Source: an uncultured Ruminococcus sp.
GTDB lineage: Bacteria > Bacillota > Clostridia > Oscillospirales > Ruminococcaceae
Assembly: GCA_902780505.1 (NCBI GenBank)
Contig: CACZFN010000001.1
Span: 1-64,000, forward strand
Length of the DNA: 64,000 bases
Direction: 5' to 3'
Shown: one piece after another, positions 27,075 to 35,412 of the stretch
How the letters are laid out: every line of letters starts with the position of its first letter
How positions within the stretch are numbered: position 1 is the stretch's first letter
Translations under genes and position numbers: made by a program
The notes under the pieces: generated by a model
The model's database searches: none
What the model saw: the letters and a program-made list of their open reading frames with translations, nothing else
What the model was told of the DNA's origin: nothing

Positions 27075-27104
27075 AAGAGGTAAGGACAACAGCCCTTACC
27101 TCTT
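27075..27104 (-). terminator. Terminator/attenuator between the TVP38-like and thioesterase genes
   Basis: An 11-bp perfect stem, AAGAGGTAAGG / CCTTACCTCTT, with TTTAT after it on the minus strand. It is placed only 18 nt before the thioesterase ATG, so it either ends the upstream message or attenuates the thioesterase. Confidence 0.6.
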
Positions 27105-27109
27105 ACATT

Positions 27110-27838
27110 TTATTCATTATCTTTTCTTTCCTTCTTGCGTGTTTTAAGGCCTGTGATTATTTTTTCCCTGAAAACAAAGCCAAGCACTGCTATAAGAACA
27201 AACACGCATATAAGCACTATCATAAGCACATAACTTCCCGACATAAGGCTTTGCCCGAACAAAGCCGATAAAAGCACAGCAGGGATCCTGAAAGGCATTA
27301 CATACATAAAAAAGTCGCGCCGTTTTATCTTTGTAAGCGGTACAATATACGACAGAACATCTTTCGGTACCCCCGGGATAACATAAAGAACTATCAGTAT
27401 TCTTATAAGCTTATCCTCGTCGTTAAGGAAAGCGAATTTTTCAAGGTGTTTATCGCTTACAAAGGCTTCAACGATCGGCCTGCCAAGAAACCTGACAAGC
27501 AGGAATATAACAAAAGTACCGAGCATTACACCTGCAAAAGAGAAGATCGCCCCGAAAAACCACCCGAACATCATTCCGCCGACTATCTGTATAGGCGGTA
27601 TTATCGCTATAACGACTTGCAGCGCCTGCAATAGCACAAAAACTATTATAGACCAGAATGTATCAAACCTATCAAAAAGCGATAAAAGCTTTTCCCTGTC
27701 TTCTTCGTTCCTGAAATCAAGCCCTTTGACATATGGGTATGCTTTTACAGTCAATAGTGTTATGATCAGCAAAAACACAGCAAGACTTATATACCTTACT
27801 ATTTTTCTTCTCCTGTTTTTTCTTTGTTCCCTATCCAT
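27110..27838 (-). CDS. TVP38/TMEM64 (DedA-like) membrane protein
   Basis: A 242-residue polytopic membrane protein of the TVP38/TMEM64 family (VTT/SNARE-associated domain), with a basic N-terminus and about six helices. Family landmarks are the re-entrant segment GGMMFGWFFGAIFSFAGVML, the FLLVRFLGRPIVEAF helix and the second PGVPKDVLSYIVPLT element. Relatives take part in lipid scrambling/flipping and envelope homeostasis; the substrate here is not known. The start ATG 27838 has AAGGAAG upstream. It follows the next membrane gene by 15 nt, in one transcript with the J-domain and DUF5685 genes. Confidence 0.88.
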   Translation of the reverse strand: MDREQRKNRRRKIVRYISLAVFLLIITLLTVKAYPYVKGLDFRNEEDREKLLSLFDRFDTFWSIIVFVLLQALQVVIAIIPPIQIVGGMMFGWFFGAIFSFAGVMLGTFVIFLLVRFLGRPIVEAFVSDKHLEKFAFLNDEDKLIRILIVLYVIPGVPKDVLSYIVPLTKIKRRDFFMYVMPFRIPAVLLSALFGQSLMSGSYVLMIVLICVFVLIAVLGFVFREKIITGLKTRKKERKDNE

Positions 27839-27853
27839 TTTGCTTCCTTCGCT

Positions 27854-28393
27854 CTATCTTCTTGTAAGTATCTTTTTCCTGAGCCAATCAGTATAAAGCT
27901 TTGTCAGTTCACCCAAAAGATAATCGTAAAACAGAAATATCACATTTGCCGAAGCCCATGTAAAATAAACAGAATACTTGCCGAACAGCCCCATATCCTC
28001 CGTCATATCAATGCCCGTAAACAGTTTTGTGAATATCTCGTAGTAAATAATTATTGATGCATTGAACACGGCATATTTGATAACTAACCTTAATGCCGCA
28101 GGCATGATTTTTTCAAGCGAATACCTGAGTATCGGGTAATACCCCATAAACAGAATAAACAGAAAGCTTGCCTGATAATTCGGTGTTAAAAACAAACACA
28201 AAAGCCCCACAGAGCAATAAGTCATTATTGCCCATTTCCGGCCGGCTTCAACTATAATTATAACCATTGTGAAACCCGCATACATAGGCAGTGCATAGTC
28301 AAGCATCGGAAATACACCGCTTAAAAACATTATAAGCAGTGCCACCGCACTTGACACACCGCAAAGTGATATCTTAAACGCCTTGCTTTTCAT
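27854..28393 (-). CDS. Multi-pass membrane protein, function unknown
   Basis: A 179-residue protein with about five hydrophobic helices (VALLIMFLSGVFPML, ALPMYAGFTMVIIIVEAG, YCSVGLLCLFLTP, ASFLFILFMGYYPIL and a C-terminal one). The overall look is like an ECF S-component or small permease, but I see no diagnostic substrate motif. ATG 28393 is preferred to GTG 28402, which is 3 nt after the previous stop. The gene sits between the J-domain gene and the TVP38 gene in one operon. Confidence 0.75.
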   Translation of the reverse strand: MKSKAFKISLCGVSSAVALLIMFLSGVFPMLDYALPMYAGFTMVIIIVEAGRKWAIMTYCSVGLLCLFLTPNYQASFLFILFMGYYPILRYSLEKIMPAALRLVIKYAVFNASIIIYYEIFTKLFTGIDMTEDMGLFGKYSVYFTWASANVIFLFYDYLLGELTKLYTDWLRKKILTRR

Positions 28394-28405
28394 TTTGCTC
28401 ACTTC

Positions 28406-29038
28406 TTAACAACAGGAAATAAGATCGCCGCCCATCATTTCGCAGCAGCAATCTGCACAGCACAGGGCAGTAAGTGTATTTCCGCAATCGTCGCCATTTG
28501 AACGGTAAGTGCCGCGCGGGGCGCCGTAAACGTTACGGCTGCCGTTCATATACCCTGATGAATTATAGTTCATCCTGTTATTAGCTGCCGCATATTCGGG
28601 GTTGTTAGGTTCCATCTGTGCTGCAATACCAAAAAACTTTGAAGCTTCCCCCAGCCACCCGCGGGAATAGCATACAGATCCTTTAAGGAAGAACCACTCC
28701 GCATTTCGCTGATTTTCCGCAACAGCTTCAAGTGCCTGGTCAGCATTTGTGATATTTCCCGATTGGATCATCCTCCTGACCGATTGATAATCGGCACCAT
28801 AGCCATCGCCTGAATAGCCATAGTTATAGCTGTTAGCCGTGCCGGTTCTGCGATCTTCCATTATTTCATCATATGCCTGATTGACCTCAGCCATTTTTTC
28901 TTCAGCTACTTCGCTTAGCGGGTTATCCTGATACTGGTCAGGGTGATATTTCTTTACAAGCTCTTTATAGGCCTTTTTGATCTCGTCATCAGACGCATTT
29001 TGCGATATACCAAGTATCTTATACGGATCTTTATTCAT
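28406..29038 (-). CDS. J-domain (DnaJ) protein with cysteine-rich tail
   Basis: A 210-residue co-chaperone. The J domain occupies residues 1-70 with the HPD motif (KKYHPDQY), which stimulates Hsp70/DnaK. There is no G/F-rich or DnaJ zinc-finger region. The middle (about 85-165) looks like two TPR-type helix pairs ([29 protein letters not shown]). The last 25 residues contain nine Cys ([20 protein letters not shown], then CC at the end). The start ATG overlaps the DUF5685 stop by 4 nt (ATGA), so the two are translationally coupled. A specialised assembly chaperone for the DUF5685 protein or a membrane partner is a fair inference; the tail might bind metal or be lipid-modified. Confidence 0.88.
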   Translation of the reverse strand: MNKDPYKILGISQNASDDEIKKAYKELVKKYHPDQYQDNPLSEVAEEKMAEVNQAYDEIMEDRRTGTANSYNYGYSGDGYGADYQSVRRMIQSGNITNADQALEAVAENQRNAEWFFLKGSVCYSRGWLGEASKFFGIAAQMEPNNPEYAAANNRMNYNSSGYMNGSRNVYGAPRGTYRSNGDDCGNTLTALCCADCCCEMMGGDLISCC

Positions 29039-29943
29039 ATTTTATCTCCTTTACTTCTCATTCTTTTGTTAAATCTGCCTTCTCGTACAAGTTCGTAAAC
29101 ATTTCTTAATCCAACATAAATAATATTATCAAGTGTTGCACGATACATTTTAAGGTCAAGGTCCACAAAGCTGTCAGCTATCTCTGCGAGGGAAAGATTA
29201 ATACTTAGGTCTGTTATCTCAACTATCCTTTTGTAATCATCATCCGAAATACGACCGTCTGCGATCTTTACCCCGTCAGTCAGTGCAAGCGGGTTATAGC
29301 ATTTTTTCTTAATGTCACTTCTCAGATCATCAAGCGCATCAGTTATGTAAACAAACCTTCCAAGAGAATACCCGAATTTTTCAAGCTTAACTCTTTTTTG
29401 TACATCTTTTGTAAGCCCGCCAAAAACCTCACGCATCATCTGCGCTGTAGGATCACAGGCTATATCAAGAACAGGTTCTCTTTTATTTTCGTGTTCAGCC
29501 TGAAGCTTCATAAGTTCACTTATCCTCTTATCAAGTTCAGGGTATTTAAGTGCTGCACGCCTATAGCCGTTATCTATTCCCGCATTTGCCCCCATTGCAA
29601 GAAGCTTTTGATAATTCTTACCATCAGATATATCATCAGAAAGCTTATAATGTGCAAGCAAAGCCGACACAAATGCAGGGTACATAAGCCCCTTGTTATC
29701 GTAAACGCACAGGCGTTTATTTATAGGGTGAACAGGACAGCGCATACGCCGTGCAGTGACGGGAATATCATTAACAGACATATTCATCACAGCAAGAAAA
29801 GTGACATCATAACTTAAAGCAAAGCGTGAAGCCTGCCCTGTCAGCCTTGCCATTTCCTTGCACAAACCGCAGTATATCGCCTGATATGTTTCATATTCAC
29901 ATACACGCAGATAGGGCTTGAACGCCCTGACATATCCAAACAT
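29035..29943 (-). CDS. DUF5685-family protein
   Basis: A 302-residue soluble helical protein matching DUF5685 of Firmicutes. Cys pairs stand near the N-terminus (YCGLCKEMA near 30, MRCPVHP near 68). Two Asp-rich helices, KLSDDISDG near residue 102 and [12 protein letters not shown] near 203, are spaced like the metal/diphosphate motifs of trans-isoprenyl (squalene/phytoene-type) synthases. That resemblance is my own reading and not an assigned function. GAGGAATATAT precedes ATG 29943. It is first in an operon with the J-domain protein, two membrane proteins and the thioesterase; a TATAAT (minus strand) lies just upstream. Confidence 0.8.
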   Translation of the reverse strand: MFGYVRAFKPYLRVCEYETYQAIYCGLCKEMARLTGQASRFALSYDVTFLAVMNMSVNDIPVTARRMRCPVHPINKRLCVYDNKGLMYPAFVSALLAHYKLSDDISDGKNYQKLLAMGANAGIDNGYRRAALKYPELDKRISELMKLQAEHENKREPVLDIACDPTAQMMREVFGGLTKDVQKRVKLEKFGYSLGRFVYITDALDDLRSDIKKKCYNPLALTDGVKIADGRISDDDYKRIVEITDLSINLSLAEIADSFVDLDLKMYRATLDNIIYVGLRNVYELVREGRFNKRMRSKGDKI

Positions 29944-30023
29944 ATATATTCCTCAAAAAAATTATACTGTTTTAATGTGTTAATGCTGTGTCAGAAAGTT
30001 AAATTTTTACAACCTTTCCGAAT

Positions 30024-30057
30024 TAAAAATCAAGCCGACGCTCTGAAAAGCATCGGC
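30024..30057 (-). terminator. Terminator of the Gly/Tyr-rich membrane protein gene
   Basis: On the minus strand, GCCGATGCT / AGCGTCGGC (one G-U) with a 6-nt loop, then TTGATTTTTAATT. It lies just past the stop at 30064. Confidence 0.65.
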
Positions 30058-30063
30058 AATGCT

Positions 30064-31023
30064 TTATGCATATTTAAGATCACTATCGTTTTGTTCAGCA
30101 TCAGATGAACTTTCATCGTCTGAAACTTTGTTATCCCATTGTTCAAAAAGCTCTTTTGCAAGCTTTTTACATTCGTCATCATCAAGTTCACTGCCTGAAA
30201 GTTCACACTTATCAAGTGAAAGCGAAACTGACTTTATGTTATATCCGTCAAAATCATAAGTGAATGTAAATGTAACGTCTTTATCCTTGTAATCGTCAGG
30301 GGCATCAGGACTGAATACTCCGGTAACAATTACTGTGCTTTTATTCTTAAAGCGGTTATACGACCAATCCTGCTCGTTTACATAGCTGTCAAGCTTATCA
30401 CCTATCGTGTCAGTGTTACGGGAATCATCTTCTAAAGAAAGAGAGTAGACAGGACGTTCCTTTGTCATTTCAATAAAAGTCTGAGGGCTTGCATATAAGC
30501 TTTTGACAAAGCCGTTCTGAAATATCGCAAGCGCGGCCGTTATACAAAAAGCCACAAACTGAGATACCCCCCTTGAAAACAGTTGGTTTCGCCTGAAAAC
30601 ATATACTATAGGCGCAATTGCTGCAAGTGTTTTCATACTTTCAGGGCAGCGGTTCTGGGCGGCAAGCTCTTTAGCGTCACCGTAAACGGCAATACGCTCA
30701 AAAACAAGCACCAATGCCCACAGCAGCACACCAAGATACTTTGATATAGCAAAACTTTCAAGGAACAATGCGAGCAGCGGCAGGAAAATAGCATAATAAA
30801 CAGCATTATTCTTTAGATTTGGTATGATCGGGCGCATAGGTGCACCATACGGAGAACCGCCGCCGTAATACCTTGCATTAAAGCCCTGCTGCTGATACCC
30901 CTGACCGCCGTTATGCTGATACCCCGGATAGCCCCCCTGCTGCGGAGGCGGTGAGCCGTGATAGCCGTTATATGGCGTATATCCGTTATTATTATAATTA
31001 TTATATCCGTTATAACCGTTCAT
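30064..31023 (-). CDS. Membrane protein with Gly/Tyr/Asn/Gln-rich N-terminus
   Basis: A 319-residue protein. The first 65 residues are low-complexity and repetitive (MNGYNGYNNYNNNGYTPYNG, then PPPQQGG and HNGGQGYQQQG). Then come three or four membrane helices (about 78-175: YAIFLPLLALFLESF, YLGVLLWALVLVFERIAVY, SQFVAFCITAALAIF) and an acidic soluble C-terminal domain ending in a Ser/Asp-rich tail. I do not recognise a family; similar Tyr/Gly/Gln-rich heads occur on clostridial membrane proteins of unknown role. The SD GGAG is 9 nt before ATG 31023. Confidence 0.72.
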   Translation of the reverse strand: MNGYNGYNNYNNNGYTPYNGYHGSPPPQQGGYPGYQHNGGQGYQQQGFNARYYGGGSPYGAPMRPIIPNLKNNAVYYAIFLPLLALFLESFAISKYLGVLLWALVLVFERIAVYGDAKELAAQNRCPESMKTLAAIAPIVYVFRRNQLFSRGVSQFVAFCITAALAIFQNGFVKSLYASPQTFIEMTKERPVYSLSLEDDSRNTDTIGDKLDSYVNEQDWSYNRFKNKSTVIVTGVFSPDAPDDYKDKDVTFTFTYDFDGYNIKSVSLSLDKCELSGSELDDDECKKLAKELFEQWDNKVSDDESSSDAEQNDSDLKYA

Positions 31024-31054
31024 AAATTACGCTCCGATATACAAGTATATTTTT

Positions 31055-31083
31055 ATTATACAATAAAATTCAGGATTTATCAA
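31055..31083 (-). promoter_or_regulatory. Promoter of the Gly/Tyr-rich membrane protein gene
   Basis: On the minus strand, TTGATA (31078-31083), 17 nt, TATAAT (31055-31060). Confidence 0.65.
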
Positions 31084-31136
31084 GGGATTTTGTAATATTT
31101 TTTATACAGATTTTATAATTTGTCATAATTCTGCTA

Positions 31137-31165
31137 TTTACATATTATTAATAATATGTTATAAT
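31137..31165 (+). promoter_or_regulatory. Promoter with an 18-bp palindrome in the spacer (DUF2207 operon)
   Basis: TTTACA (31137-31142), 17 nt, TATAAT (31160-31165). Positions 31141-31158 form a perfect palindrome (CATATTATT/AATAATATG) filling the spacer, a typical place for a repressor. The leader to ATG 31286 is about 115 nt and ends with GGAAATAAAAGAT. Confidence 0.6.
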
Positions 31166-31285
31166 TTAATTACAGGCGGTACCGCACGACTATTGTATTT
31201 CAGATTACAAGCAGACGGCATACAATGGTTCAAGCCGGTGGTCATGCAGTATTGACTGTATTATATTATAAAGGAAATAAAAGAT

Positions 31286-33304
31286 ATGGTACGAAAATCT
31301 TTCAAAATGATATTTGCTTTTATATTTTTGGCTCTTTACATTCTGACAAACCTACAGGCGGCTTATGGTACTGACAGCGGCAGCACCGCATCCTCCGATA
31401 AATATCAGACAAAAGAGGATATATATAATTCAAACCCCGATTTTCAGATATTTACCAACCCGGAAGATTTTATAAAAAAGTACAGCCTGAGGCGTGACAG
31501 CAAGTTCAATGCGGATAATTATGATTATTTTTACTACAACCGCAAAGTGCTTGTCAATGTGGGGGAAGATAACACGATCGATGTATCTGAATTCATTGAC
31601 GTTTATTTCCGTTCTCCAATGACGGGTATAACAAGAATACTCCCCCTTTACAGCAATGTTGCACAGGAACATGATATTACAGAGATAAACCGTGTTAATA
31701 TTTCAGGTGTGACTGTTGACAGCACATATACAACAGTTATCAAAAATGACTGTCTTTACATAACAACAGGCGGAAGTACAGCAATTACAGGCTTCAATCG
31801 CTATAATCTGCATTACAAATACGAGCTTGGCAAAGATCCGCTTAAAAACGCTGATGAGTTTCTGATGTATATAATAGGCACAGATGCTGACAGGCCTACG
31901 GTAAGATGCCAGTTTGAGATAAACTTCCCGAAGCCGATAGATAAAGATAATGTACACATTTACAGCAACAGGAATGATGACGGCTTTCTGGAATACAGTG
32001 TTGATGATAAAAAAATAACAGGCGAAACCACATCTTACCTTGAAAGCGGCGAGAGGATATTCTGCAAGGTATATATGGAAGACGGATATTTTTCAAAAGC
32101 TTCCCGTGTTTATGATATAGCAAGTATTATCAGTATTTCATCAGTGACCGTTATTGTTATCATATGTATGTATATATACTTTTTAAGTGCTAAAAGGAAC
32201 ACCTTCGGGCATACGATAGAATACTACCCCCCGCATATGCTGAGCAGTCTTGAAGCTTCATACCTCAGAAGGGGCAGAGCAGATGACAAGGGCATTATAT
32301 CACTTTTGCCATACCTTGCACAAAGAAAGTTTTTTGAAATAACAGAACTGTCTAAAGACGGAAGTTCGCAAAGCAAGGCAAATTCAGGCTATATATTCAG
32401 AAAAAAGTCAAACAAGCTCAGAATGAAGCCTGATGAAAAAGTATTTTTGAACGGAATGTTTAAAAACGCTGACAAGAATTCAGCCTTAGGCGGTGAGGAC
32501 GAAGAAGTTATATTTGATGATTCGCTCAAATACAGCTTCTACAAATATGCCGACAATATAAAAGAAATGACTGAAAAGCGTGAAGGCAGTTATGCAGGGT
32601 TCTTTGCCCCGTTTGGTATACACGTAAGGCTTAAATATGAAATACTTGTTTTACTGCTTTCGTTTTTATCTATTTCGCTTCCTGCCAGCATTATGATCGG
32701 CGGCGGGGACTTCAGCCTGATAATTCTTGCGCTTATGACTCTGATCATTTCAGTGCCGCAGATAATCGCAAGGTTTTTTAAGATAACCGCAAGGATAATC
32801 ATGTATATGTTCCTTGATGCTATAAGCATTATAGGTATAGCGCAAGCGCAGAGCTTAGTGATATCACAGAAAACTGCACTTATAACAGCAGTAGCCGCGG
32901 TTTCCGTACTGAGTACATTTTCCTGCCTTGTTGATGATATAAGGACACCTTACGGCACAAAGCTTTATGGGCGTATTCTTAGCTTTGAAAAGACGTTTTC
33001 AATGCTTGACAAAAGAAAAATGACTGAGCTATGCGAAAAAGATCCGAATTATTTTTACAATGTTTTCCCGTATATATATTCACTTGATATGACAAATGTA
33101 TGGTCTTTGAAAATAAAACAAGCCGATATGGAAAGACCGCCCGAATGGTACGATATGACAGACGAGTATTCAGAATTCACTGCAAGAAGGTTTTTGTATA
33201 TGATGACAAGTGTTTCTGATGATATGCTTTCATCTCCGATCAACAGAAACAACGGTGCGAATATCATCAGCAATGAAGATATTAATAGGATACTCGGAAA
33301 ATAA
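31286..33304 (+). CDS. DUF2207-type membrane protein
   Basis: A 672-residue envelope protein. A signal peptide/anchor (IFAFIFLALYILTNLQAAYG) is followed by a DUF2207-type extracellular beta domain (about 80-275: FIDVYFRSPMTGITRILPLY, FNRYNLHYKYELG), a transmembrane helix (about 278-302), a cytoplasmic region with MLSSLEASYLRRGRADDKGI and IISLLPYLAQRKFF, then several more helices (about 450-545) and a soluble tail. This is the usual DUF2207 arrangement; the molecular function is unknown. AAGGAAATAAAAGAT precedes ATG 31286. The next gene starts 9 nt after its stop. Confidence 0.85.
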   Translation: MVRKSFKMIFAFIFLALYILTNLQAAYGTDSGSTASSDKYQTKEDIYNSNPDFQIFTNPEDFIKKYSLRRDSKFNADNYDYFYYNRKVLVNVGEDNTIDVSEFIDVYFRSPMTGITRILPLYSNVAQEHDITEINRVNISGVTVDSTYTTVIKNDCLYITTGGSTAITGFNRYNLHYKYELGKDPLKNADEFLMYIIGTDADRPTVRCQFEINFPKPIDKDNVHIYSNRNDDGFLEYSVDDKKITGETTSYLESGERIFCKVYMEDGYFSKASRVYDIASIISISSVTVIVIICMYIYFLSAKRNTFGHTIEYYPPHMLSSLEASYLRRGRADDKGIISLLPYLAQRKFFEITELSKDGSSQSKANSGYIFRKKSNKLRMKPDEKVFLNGMFKNADKNSALGGEDEEVIFDDSLKYSFYKYADNIKEMTEKREGSYAGFFAPFGIHVRLKYEILVLLLSFLSISLPASIMIGGGDFSLIILALMTLIISVPQIIARFFKITARIIMYMFLDAISIIGIAQAQSLVISQKTALITAVAAVSVLSTFSCLVDDIRTPYGTKLYGRILSFEKTFSMLDKRKMTELCEKDPNYFYNVFPYIYSLDMTNVWSLKIKQADMERPPEWYDMTDEYSEFTARRFLYMMTSVSDDMLSSPINRNNGANIISNEDINRILGK

Positions 33305-33313
33305 GGAGATCAA

Positions 33314-35011
33314 ATGGGAGTATTATTACAGATATACAAATATCTTTCGGCATTCCTTGAAGGCTTCGGCGGGCTGATAGGTATAACTGTAATGGCTTGT
33401 TATATAGCAAAGATAATAATTGATGCAAAAAAGCCAGGAATAAATGAACGCATGAAGCAAAAACCGCCCCCGCAGGAGGGCGGTTTTATACCAAAGGGTA
33501 CGCCGTATCAGGGAAATTACGGGCAGGGGCCAATGTACCCAAACTTTTTGCCGCGATACAATATGCCTGAATTCGATCCCGAAATACAGCGCAGAAAGCA
33601 AAAGCAGGAAAAGATAGTTGTTATTATTGCGCTGCTTATACCTACGCTGTTTATAGTATTCATGTTTATAAGCCTTGTGAGCTGTATTAATTCATTTAAG
33701 GGCTGTAACTGGCAAAGCGAGATGTATAAGAAAGAGTACCGCGCGGCACTTGATGCACTTGCACTTAAAACAGACAATGCTGATGCCCCTGAAACGGTTT
33801 CTCTTTATGGAGAAAACTATGAGATCCTTTTTTCGAGTGAATACAACATCGTTGATGCAGCAGGGGATGTAGTGATACTTGAAAACCCTGCTGTAAAAGA
33901 TACATATCTTGGAAAAACGAGGGGCTATTACTGCCTTGCATCTGCTGACGGCAGACTATTGACTCCAAAAGATAAGTATTACCTATATATAACCGAAACA
34001 TCTCTTTACAAATACAACGGCGAAAATGTCATAGTGTGCACAGATTATAGGTCTGACGGCTTTTACACGCCCAATAGAGAGCAGTATTCATCGCAGACAT
34101 ATTTTTCACTTAAAGGCGAGGAGATAGATCATACTTCTCTTTCCTATGATCCGGACGATTTTGGCGGCGAGACAGAATACACAGAAAACAACAAATATAT
34201 AAGGGCAGATGACGGGCAGCTATACATTAAGGATTATGCAGGCAGTATAGAATACCACCATAACGACGGTGATACAGACCGCAAACTTGAAGAAAAAGCC
34301 ATAGCCGCAAACAAAAGAGCCTCCTATATTATCGTTGATAAAGACCGAAATATAGTATTCCCTAAAAACGCTGTTATAAGTAGTGTTGACAACAATACAC
34401 TAAGTGAAGATAAAAGTCACTGGTTCAGCGGTGAATACTATAATGGGGATACATATAAATACATATATGCTTATGAACCAAATGCGGGCTATGTCGCAGG
34501 TGTTAGATATTACCCTTTGACCGACAGCTGTGCATACGGAGTATACACGCTTGACGGAGAACCTTTATTTGAAAGTGATGCAGTCATAGACCTCGGTGAC
34601 AAAGACACAGACCTTGAATTATCCGATAAAATGCAGATAAATGACAACTGTATTATGATGCCGTCAAAAAATGGGTTCTATCTGTTTGGCTTTGAAACGG
34701 GTGATATAAAAGCAATAAACAACACCCCTGCACTTGTAAGCGGCGGCAGGTACTTTTACAGTGACGATAATACAACGACATTTTGCAGTTTATATGACGA
34801 AAACAAACAGTCATTAAGTGGAATATGCTCGCTTTCAGGTGATGTGCTATGTATAAAAAAAGGCGGGATAAGCACATTTTATAAACTCAGCGCTGCAGAT
34901 CACAAAAGCAATCTTACAAACAACACCGAACATACAAATCCGGTAATATCAGCAGCTACAGCAGGAATAACTGTTCGCCCGGTGCATTTGAGCCTGATCG
35001 CCGAAAAATAA
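33314..35011 (+). CDS. Membrane protein with large exterior domain, function unknown
   Basis: A 565-residue protein with an N-terminal helix (LEGFGGLIGITVMACYIAKI), a Pro/Gly/Tyr-rich cytoplasmic stretch (about 45-90), a second helix (about 98-120: IVVIIALLIPTLFIVFMFIS) and a 440-residue exterior part. That part has repeated beta-type units with Tyr and Gly (SADGRLLTPKDKYYLYI, YTLDGEPLFESD), resembling WG-repeat or beta-propeller proteins. AAGGAGATCAA precedes ATG 33314. Translationally it belongs with the DUF2207 gene. The last 37 codons run antisense to spmB, suggesting loss of an earlier stop. Confidence 0.7.
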   Translation: MGVLLQIYKYLSAFLEGFGGLIGITVMACYIAKIIIDAKKPGINERMKQKPPPQEGGFIPKGTPYQGNYGQGPMYPNFLPRYNMPEFDPEIQRRKQKQEKIVVIIALLIPTLFIVFMFISLVSCINSFKGCNWQSEMYKKEYRAALDALALKTDNADAPETVSLYGENYEILFSSEYNIVDAAGDVVILENPAVKDTYLGKTRGYYCLASADGRLLTPKDKYYLYITETSLYKYNGENVIVCTDYRSDGFYTPNREQYSSQTYFSLKGEEIDHTSLSYDPDDFGGETEYTENNKYIRADDGQLYIKDYAGSIEYHHNDGDTDRKLEEKAIAANKRASYIIVDKDRNIVFPKNAVISSVDNNTLSEDKSHWFSGEYYNGDTYKYIYAYEPNAGYVAGVRYYPLTDSCAYGVYTLDGEPLFESDAVIDLGDKDTDLELSDKMQINDNCIMMPSKNGFYLFGFETGDIKAINNTPALVSGGRYFYSDDNTTTFCSLYDENKQSLSGICSLSGDVLCIKKGGISTFYKLSAADHKSNLTNNTEHTNPVISAATAGITVRPVHLSLIAEK

Positions 35012-35412
35012 ACAGCTATAGTGTAAAAAGTTGTTTCTGTACTGCCCATCATTACACTTGCGATCCTTCCTGTTATTGAATCAGGGTGATTTTTTGACAG
35101 TATATCATCAAGTACGGCAAGCGCACCGCTGCCGGATACCGACCTTATCAATACAAGCGGAAGACAGTCAGCAGGAAAACCAATTGCTGAAAACAAAAAA
35201 GACAGTTTATCTGCGACCGCTTCTATAGCCCCGCTTGCCCGCAGCATACCAACAGCAGTAAGTAAAAATATAAGTGAAGGAAAAATATCAAATGCTGTTT
35301 TAAGGTTATCCTTGGCACCTTCGTTAAAGGCGGAAAAAATATCCGTTTTCTTTATAAGTCCGTAAAGGCATATAAATACTATTATCAGTACGGCAAACAG
35401 TTCACCATTCAC
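34900..35412 (-). CDS. spmB: Spore maturation protein B
   Basis: A 170-residue nucleoside-recognition (gate) domain membrane protein. With SpmA it is needed for spore-core dehydration in Bacillus. Visible are four or five helices and the conserved core RSVSGSGALAVLDDIL and SVMMGSTETTFYTIAVYFSA. The start is a GTG at 35412 overlapping the spmA stop by 4 nt, so it is translationally coupled. The 3' end overlaps the convergent plus-strand gene by 112 nt. Confidence 0.9.
   Translation of the reverse strand: MNGELFAVLIIVFICLYGLIKKTDIFSAFNEGAKDNLKTAFDIFPSLIFLLTAVGMLRASGAIEAVADKLSFLFSAIGFPADCLPLVLIRSVSGSGALAVLDDILSKNHPDSITGRIASVMMGSTETTFYTIAVYFSAIRLKCTGRTVIPAVAADITGFVCSVLFVRLLL

Noticed and set aside
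31205..31230. Sequence resembling an Illumina P7 adapter (CAAGCAGA..CGGCATAC)
   Set aside because: It lacks two bases in the middle and the flanks do not continue as adapter; it sits in an ordinary leader with a promoter upstream and an SD downstream. Chance likeness.
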